From assembly GCA_015680905.1 (NCBI GenBank), contig CM027377.1, forward strand, positions 87,625,001 through 87,689,000: a stretch of DNA of 64,000 nucleotides. Direction: 5' to 3'. The notes beneath the pieces were generated by a model that saw only the letters and a list, made by a program, of their open reading frames with translations, had not been told where the DNA came from and did not search any database. Within the stretch, counting starts at the first letter, position 1. Each line of letters begins with the position of its first letter. Shown here piece by piece: positions 56,702-64,000 of the stretch. Origin of the DNA: Coptis chinensis (Eukaryota > Streptophyta > Magnoliopsida > Ranunculales > Ranunculaceae). The position numbers and the translations under genes were made by a program.

Positions 56702-59655
56702 GAGCATCTTTAGGTGAGATACTATCCTAGCATCAAACACCAAAATTCCAACAATTTGGTGTTTTTTGGTGTTTTTTCATCTTCAGGAGAGACACATGTT
56801 GATGAAAACACCAAAAAACACCAAACCAAACACCAAATCAGCCAAAATTTGGTTCCAGCTTTGGTGCTGTATCAAATTTCTCTCACAGTTTTGGAAAAAC
56901 CATGCGGTTTTTCTAACACCGCATCGGCTTGGACTTCTAAGTGTGCTTCTATGGCGCGGTTTTGCCAAAACCAGGGCTTGGGCTTTTGTGCTGCGGTTTA
57001 TCCAAAATTGCGTTCATTTTATCTAAAAATTAGGAATTGTGCAATTGAAGAAATTAAGAATTGTGCAATTGAAGAAATTAAGAACTGTGTAATTGTATCT
57101 AAAAATGATCCAAAACCTATGATCCAAAATGATCCAAAACCTATGATTATGATTATGTATCCAAAATGATAAAAATGATCCAAAATCTATGATTATGATT
57201 ATGTATCCAAAATGATCCAAAACCTATCATATTACATAAAATTTATTTAGCTCTCTTCTTAAGCCCCTTACCACTCGATGACTCTCTTCTTTCTATTTGA
57301 ATGTTCCGAAGCTGCTCCTCTAAGTTCCTAACCTGAGAACCAAGATCTTCTCTATATGCACGAAGGTTAACTACCTTAGTCTAAAGTTCCTCACATCCCT
57401 GATGTTATTGTGTGTACACCTGCTGAATATCTTCATACGCTTTCCGAGTCTTGTCATACGCACGTTGGGATTGCTGATATGTTTGAGAATGTGCCTCCTC
57501 TCTTTCTTGGCTATAATGATACAAGGCAGTCCTTATCCCATCAAACATAAGAATCTGGTTCTCATATCTTTCCTGAACCTCAGCCTGAAAATCCAAGAAA
57601 ATACAGTGTGAGTACATATTATATATATAATGAAGAAGATAAATAAAACAACTAAACTCACCGTGTTATACTGATCAATCTGCGGTTCTAACTCATAGAA
57701 ACGAGCATGAGGCACCTCCAGAATGGAAATCTAAGTAGCCTCCCCATCAGGTCCACACACGGCAAAAATCTGAGGATTAGTGGCAAACACAGGAGCTGGA
57801 TGATATGCATTCATAGGTTGTGGGTTATAAATAGGCTGTGGCGGATGAGGAATACGTAGCTCACGTCTCATCCCTTCTAGGCCCACAAACTCAAAGTTGC
57901 TAGCCTGACCAACAGGGGGCAACAACAGACCCATAGAGACACGGTTCCACCATCTATAATACTGATCAGCAGTCTGCTAAACAACATATGAAGACGCATT
58001 TGGCCAAGGACCACCACTGCCATGAACTTCATGAACGTGAGTTCTACTCTACAACTTAGCATCACTAACATCTGGTATGGGAGCACATGGAACTCCATAA
58101 CGTCCAGTCCACTGTATCCAATATCTGTCGCCACAGTACCAAACTTTACAGTCACGTGCGGCAAAAACAACTATGTGACGTGACAAAACACAAGCATGCT
58201 GCACAATAGGATTGTGAAAGGCAGTAGACAAACGCCAAGGTCTCCACTCAATAGATGACAATAATCTAATATCAATCCGAGCATGATCCATACACACATT
58301 ATTTCTAATTTGCCCTCTGTTATGAGTCAAGTGAGGCCCTGACCAACTTGCAAATCTAGGACGAGTATCAGCAATCATGTCTATATTAGGACTGTAGAAT
58401 GACCATTTGGAAACAAAACATGCCTAATAAAAAACATAAAAACAGCCCTAACATACACATCAGTACCCTCACTACCAGGTAGAACAGTCAAAACTAACTC
58501 CATTCATGTATTAGGATCCAAGAGAGGTTCCATGTATGCAGTCTTAATATGAGATAGCTTAATACTAGAAGAATCATAAGCATCCGCATCCAAGCGAGGA
58601 AAAATCATAAGCATACTACCAATGTTCTCATAATTTGTATTAAACAGTATCGGTTGGCCTATACCGATACTTAACCCAAATATCATGGTGAAGTCTAGTG
58701 GTGTGAACCCTAACTCCGCACAAGGAAAATGAAATGTATAAGTTGTATTCCACCATCTTTCTACTAAAGCTATGACCACTGCCCAATCAGCCTTCTCATA
58801 ATCTACATCAACCAATAGACCTAAAAGTGTACACAAAATACTATCTCTAATATGTACAAACTCATCCAAACTCTTAAGAACCTTTCACCACTCTCTAACA
58901 CCAAGTAAAGCCGATCTAACTCGGTAGTCAATAACTTGCTGATATTATGAAAAAAATAATAATGCATATAAGATAAATAATTAATTGGTCCAACTCAACT
59001 AATTAATGCATAATAATATTTCAAATATTTAATCAAAACTAATTAAATTATCTGAGAATTAGCCACTACACTCGACACGTGTTTTGTATCACGTGTAGAA
59101 GACATAACTTGCACATCAAGTGTTTCATCAGAATTAAATTGCCAATCAAAGTCGTTCAATTGATACTCAAGTACATAGGGATGTCTATCAGTCGGCGCAA
59201 CATCCTCGACTTCTTCTCCCCCACCGTCTTGTACTTCCTCAGGTTTTTCTACCTCTGCATCATCGCCAATGTCATTTGTGTACTGCCAATACTCATCGTC
59301 ATCATCGTTGAAAGGTTGAAAAGGATCCATATAAAATTTCAAGAGTTTAGGTAGGTTTTTGCTTTTTTTTTTGTTACTAAGGAGAGGGTTTATGAATTGA
59401 GAGAAAAGTTAAAAATGAATGAACCACGCGGTTTTGGTCAAACACCGTGCGGTTTCTGGAAAACCGCGTGGGCTTGGATTTTTAAGATGGGCTTCAGTGC
59501 ATGGTTTTGAGAAAGCCGCGTGGGCTATATGATGCGGTTTATCCAAAACCGTGTCATTTGATGTTTCTCCTGAAGTTGGTTGGTGTTTTTTTGGTTTGGT
59601 GTTTGGTTTGGTTAAAAAATTTGGTGTTTTCTTGGTTTCTCTCCTAAAGATGCTC
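56702..59655 (-). mobile_element. PIF/Harbinger-like element carrying a plant-mobile-domain gene
   Basis: The termini are GAGCATCTTTAGGTGAGA and, reversed, GAGCATCTTTAGGAGAGA, with 3-bp TAA duplications at 56699-56701 and 59656-59658. The paralogous unit at 60600-60604 has a single TAA, giving the exact empty site. TAA duplications are typical of PIF/Harbinger. Subterminal repeats (CACCAAAAAACACC, AACCGCG) occur at both ends. It is 2954 bp, with no recognised DDE transposase. Confidence 0.8.
57260..59330 (-). pseudogene. Plant mobile domain (aminotransferase-like) gene, decayed
   Basis: Pieces on the minus strand are: MDPFQPFNDDDDEYWQ and an acidic N-terminus (59330-59043); WAVVIALVERWWNTTYTFHF and PLDFTMIFGLSIGIG (58870-58504); SSIEWRPWRLSTAFHNPIVQ, VVFAARDCKVWYCGDRYWIQ (58270-58090); Pro-rich QPIYNPQPMNAYHPAP (57830-57780); and a coiled-coil tail (YQQSQRAYDKTRKAYEDIQQ, 57480-57421). 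VERW...FHxP...LDxxMIxGL is the signature of the plant mobile domain. Host versions act in development and silencing; many copies are transposon-borne. Stops and frame changes near 58400 and 57970 indicate a dead copy. Confidence 0.72.
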
Positions 59656-59857
59656 TAAGTGCAGCATATGCTAGAAAGACATGCATATAGTATTCAAACA
59701 AGTTTTATCGTACCAAAATTGAAGTACTGGGGGTATTTAGGTGCCAATTAAGTTTTACCATCACTTCTCTTCCACCCAACTCTAATCACAGTGAACTGTG
59801 AGCTGTTTTTCTTATTAAAAAAAAATTCAATCTGCATGTCCTCTAACTAAAAATCAG

Positions 59858-60170
59858 GAGCAAATCTTGCAGCTGGTTATGATGCTTTTATGATTGGGTG
59901 TGTACATGTGCTTGCTAAGGCAAGCAGTCATCTAGGTATATATTTTAAACATCACATCCCGTTGTTAGGATTCACCTATATACTGAGAGGTTCCAAAAGT
60001 ACATGAACCACCTTTATGTAAAAGCTAGAGAAACGAATGGTTTGATAATTGATCTATGCACTGGAAAAATTATTCCAGAATCTTCAGTTCAAAAAAGTAA
60101 ACAACACTACCTGAAGGTTATATTCCAAAACATTGTATTACTGTCGGGATAGATTCTCTTTGGATGTACA
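59858..60170 (+). pseudogene. PARN-like fragment, unit 1
   Basis: Exon 59858-59935 reads ANLAAGYDAFMIGCVHVLAK between an AG acceptor and a GTATAT donor. It is followed by KYMNHLYVKARETNGLIIDL (about 59998-60056) and KVIFQNIVLLSG up to a TAG near 60170. The AGYDAFMxGC motif and the IIDLxTG and IVLL blocks are characteristic of CAF1-type PARN deadenylases, which shorten mRNA poly(A) tails. Only C-terminal pieces exist, so it is a gene relic. Confidence 0.68.
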
Positions 60171-60811
60171 GTGTTCAAGCACAACCATGGTATAACCTTC
60201 TTTGTCATGGCGATATGGATTGCTCTACTTAACATGATTTGAGGATGCTTAATGCTATGAGTCTAGAATATGATATCCTAGGTTTGTGTCATTTTCTAAA
60301 CTCACTCTGTCATAATTCCCAAGTGCTACTCATTAAATAAAACAAAGCTAAGAAATGAGTAACTATACCAGTCCATCCAATTACTCAATTTGAACATTAA
60401 AACAAGGTTATAACAAGTTTTGTATAAGCGTGTACTGAAGTGCAAAAGTTTCATTTTTATATTAGCTGACCATACTTAACCCATCTCCTTGAGTTATTCA
60501 AATATTGTACTTTAAACTGAATTTTGATTAATTTTTCTGTATTCACCTCCTTGCCACACTTTACTTTCGAAAAATGTAGTTTTTTCCACTGTTGTCTTAT
60601 GTAAGTGCATCATATGCTAGAAAGACATGCATATAGTATTCAAACAAGTTTTATCGTACCAAAATTGAAGTCTTGGGGGTATTTAGGTGCCAATTGAGTT
60701 TTACCATCACTCCTCTTTCACCTAGCTCTAATCACATAATCATAGTGAACTGTGAGCTGTTTTTCTTATTCAAATAAAATTCAATCTGCAGGTCCTCTAA
60801 CTGAAACTCAG

Positions 60812-61110
60812 GAGAAAACCATGCAGCTAGTTATGATACTTTTATAACTGGGTGTGTACATGTGCTTGTTGAGGCAAGCAGTCATCTAGGTATATATTTT
60901 AAACATCACATCTCGTAGTCACGATTCACCTATACTGAGAGGCTCCAGAAGTACATGAACCACCTTTATGTAAGCTAGAGAAATGGATGGATTGATAATT
61001 GATCTATGCACTAAAAAATTATTCTAGAATCTTCAGTTCAAAAAGGTAAACAACGCTACATGAAGGTTATATTCCAAAACATTGTATTATTGTCGGGATT
61101 CTCTTTGGAT
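60812..61110 (+). pseudogene. PARN-like fragment, unit 2
   Basis: The duplicate exon 60812-60889 reads ENHAASYDTFITGCVHVLVE, with the same splice borders and the same 78-nt length as unit 1. The following part (about 60957-61110) has a stop right after KYMNHLYVS and further small deletions, so this copy is the more decayed one in that exon. Confidence 0.65.
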
Positions 61111-61478
61111 GTACAATGTTAAAGCATAGCCATGGTATTATAACCTTCTTTGTCATGGCGATATGGATTGCTCTACTTAACATGATTTGAGGATGCTTAA
61201 TGCTATGAGTCTAGAATATGATATCCTAGGTTTGTGTCATTTTCTAAACTCACTATGTCATAATTCCCAAGTGCTACTTATTAAATAAAACAAAGCTAAG
61301 AAATGAGTAACTATACCAGTCCACCTAATTACTCAATTAGAATATTAAAACAAGGTTTATAACAAATTTTGTAGAAGTGTAGACTGAAGTGCAAAAATTT
61401 CATTCTTATATTAGCTTACCATACTTAATCCATCTCCTTGAGTTATTCAATTATCGTACTTTGAACTGGATTTTGATT

Positions 61479-62434
61479 TTTAGTTGTCTTCACTAGGTAG
61501 CTAGACATGCAGTTACGAAGGTACTTCATTACACCATGCTGTTAAAAAAAAACTCTGAGTAATCACTTTTATTTTTTATGAACTTGGATAGCAGGAATAT
61601 ATAGAATTGGGTTTCACAATTCCGCCTCTAAAAATAAAATAAATTCATAAAGGCATACAATGTTCACTTTCTTCAATAAAATTTGTTTGTCAAGCATGTA
61701 CAGAGCATGTGCATTTTTGATAGTCTGCATTAAGCATTAATAGAGGAGTGAAAGTCATCTCTGAACCTTAATAGGCGGTAATTCCTTTGCAAATACACAG
61801 TTCCACAGTAATTGTTGTAATTCTAATCCTCATTATCTTTGAAGCACACATGACAAACCTGGGTAGTTCAAGCACAGCTTAATCGGCAAGTAATCGGTGC
61901 CTAGGCATTATGCACTACTTTATTGATCCAAACAAGTAAAATTTTAGAGGTCTGAGTGGGATTGAAAAATAAGACTATTTAGGCCACTTAATCAGACGAT
62001 TTCCTAGAAATTGGGTTTGAAAAAGAACAGAGATATCATTTGGGTGCTGGCGTGACAGATTTCTTTTTGGGAGGATGCGTGGCTTGTAAACCTCTTCACT
62101 GTTAGATTATAAAAACTGACTCACATATGATTTAGCAAATTAGGTATTTTCATTTCTTGGTGAAAAACTTGCATGCTGTGCCATCTACTGGACAGGGCAG
62201 AGACAAACACATATGGACTAATAAGTGGAAACTGGAGAGTTTTGCCTCTTATTTTTTATACGATTTCCTTTGCTCATGGGTCTCCAGTTGCACTCACACC
62301 CCTCCCACTTCCATGTTAGTGTCACTAGCTTGTGGGCTTCCATCCAATATAACATTTTCACTTGACCAGCTAGTGTGATATCATCCTACCATTGAAGGAG
62401 ATTTATTTTCTTGTTCATGTCTTAGATGTTGGTT
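61479..62434. other. Spacer, no gene seen
   Basis: An open frame of 73 codons at 62157-62378 shows no recognised domain. Confidence 0.35.
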
Positions 62435-62613
62435 CACTACACCATAACATGATATTTGTAACACACATCATTTTTGCTTTGTAACAATTTTTTACTGTTG
62501 GTAAGTCCCCTACATTTTTTAAATGTTGGGAATGTTGTTAAGTGTTACTTAAATTCGCATGAATTTCAAGAATTAATTTCTAACGCTTAAAACCGTGTGA
62601 TAAGCGTTAGAAA
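62435..62613. mobile_element. Possible CACTA-type terminus
   Basis: CACTACACCATAACATG (62435) has the form of a CACTA transposon end. A short hairpin TTTCTAACGCTT/AAGCGTTAGAAA (62577-62588, 62602-62613) resembles subterminal repeats. The opposite end was not found within the window. Confidence 0.35.
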
Positions 62614-64000
62614 TCCAAAAAACCAAAACAACTTCAGAATTTTGAAAATAGGGAAACAAAAATATATCCCCTAAAAGTAAGTTCAACTTTGGAATTTCGG
62701 AATTTTTGGAATTTTTTAAACGGAATTGTGCTAACTTTTTATTCTTATTGGTTCATTTATCCCCTAGAAGTAAGTTCAACTTTCAAAAATATATCAAAAG
62801 GTCATTAGAAGACGATTTCAAGATAGTTGTTGGAATTAGGTATGACATTACTGGTTGTGGTTCTATCAGAAAATTTTCTAGTTGTGTTAGTTTCTGATAA
62901 TGGATTTCTAATTATGCATTTTAATTTCGTAATTGCTCCATGATGTCAACAATCCTTTGTTATGGGCTTTGGTTGTGGTTTTTTTGCTTCTGAATGTTGC
63001 TGGTGAGCTCACATGTCTTTAATCAAACATTTTTCTGGTTATTTATATTCTCAATTCAAATTCAATTTAAGATGCCGTCTTTTCATTGGATCATATTGTT
63101 ATTTCCAGGATGGTAGGCGTTGTTGTGGATAGCGGTGTTTCCTTTACTTGTAAGCAATTGTCTCTCCTAACTTTGAATTGAAAATTAAAGTTTTCTTCAT
63201 TGACCACTGAAAATTGACGTCTGTTATAGCCCCAAATAAGATTTTAGTACTTAATGGAGATAGAGAATTCTCTACAAAACCAAATCTAATTAACAGGTTG
63301 AAGAAACAAAGCAAAGCTTTGATCTAGTGGAATTCAGTTGTATATAAGAGTTGCAAAACACTTTTACACACAAGGTATACCCGTACACTCATGGATAAAC
63401 AAGGCACAAGGCAACCTTACTACATTTTGTTTTCGGAAAATTAAATAACTGGACGTTGACTATTTATTATTTGCCAAAACCACCAGTTGACTAAGGTTAG
63501 AAGATTTTAATCACTTTTAGGACGTGCACAATGTCAAAGTGGTTTTTGCTGACTTTTACTATTCTAGTGCAAATACTAAACTACCCTTTCTCTCAGTTTG
63601 TATCTACTGAATGCACAAAAGATCTCTCTCTCCTCCACTCCTCTCTGTTATGAAAGGACTACAGCTGAATTCCGATTCCCGATCATGTCAACTCAAGTCC
63701 AACCTATTCTCGCCGAATTTTCCCTCTCATTTATCCTGCCCTTTTTTCCTTCCCAATTTCCACTGCAACAAGACCCACAGACTTTGCTATTTAGTGCAGA
63801 GAAGTTGGTCTTTAATTTAGTTGATAGCTCATCATTTTCTGTACCCTTTTCTGTTTCTTTTAGCCTATTTATTTTTCTTCAGTTGGGGGGGATCTGTCTT
63901 CAGTTCATACCTTTTGAACTTTTGTACTTGTCATCCTAATTAAGTTTCATTGTCGTCTATTTTTTAACTTATTTTGTGGCTGTCATATTGTAATGGCTGT
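62614..64000. other. Window end, no confident gene
   Basis: TATATAAG at 63342-63349 could be a promoter box. A 113-codon open frame (63598-63939) is Ser/Phe/Leu-rich without a recognised domain and may be a 5' UTR of a gene that begins beyond the window. Confidence 0.3.

Larger units (their letters stand above)
56638..61478 (+). repeat. Tandem duplication of about 940 bp, first unit split by a transposon
   Basis: Unit 1 is 56638-56701 plus 59656-60538; unit 2 is 60539-61478. Both start TATTCACCTCCTTGCCACAC and run through GACATGCATATAGTATTC to GTACTTTRAACTGRATTTTG. Only unit 1 carries the PIF/Harbinger-like insertion, so unit 2 shows the empty site. Confidence 0.88.

Overview
This window is nuclear DNA from a flowering plant, most likely a eudicot. 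It has GT-AG introns, plant-type genes (a glycine-rich protein A3-like gene and an HhH-GPD DNA glycosylase-like gene), several plant transposon superfamilies, and nested LTR retrotransposons primed by a tRNA-Asp-type primer site. I cannot name the species. No rRNA, tRNA or CRISPR was seen.

Layout. 1-3250: minus-strand end of an Athila-like (Ty3-type) LTR element (gag, leader, primer site, LTR), then a 67-bp-arm hairpin (3261-3401) and older LTR-element debris (3403-4802). 5148-6396: two different MITE-like inverted-repeat elements. 6422-33490: a 27-kb nest bounded by matching LTRs and a GTAGG target duplication. It holds a second element copy (8540-21380) and a solo LTR (22393-23873) with its own CCTAT duplication. 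33907-35342: a hAT-like element carrying a nested MITE. 35488-40354: the only apparently functional host genes, the GRP-A3-like gene (+) and the glycosylase-like gene (-). 41150-42430: a MITE-like element filled with about two dozen 21-nt palindromes. 45642-54600: a second, complete-ended LTR element (GTTGG duplication). 54780-61480: broken host gene pieces (CAMTA-like and PARN-like), with a tandem duplication and a 2.95-kb PIF/Harbinger-like element carrying a decayed plant-mobile-domain gene. From 61480 to the end I see only one CACTA-like terminus and no convincing gene.

The most interesting feature is the LTR families. Both keep gag and an aspartic protease, but I find no reverse transcriptase, RNase H or integrase, so they should depend on proteins supplied in trans. 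In the first family, two copies share the same modular layout: gag-protease-ORF2, a transposon-protein-like ORF, a third ORF behind an internal TATA box, and a non-coding tail. Each module ends in a polypurine-like TTGTTTGGGGG motif. The two families share non-coding blocks near their 3' ends, including a 30-nt identical block with a dyad, although their LTRs and coding regions have diverged. These blocks are candidate packaging, priming or mobilisation signals.
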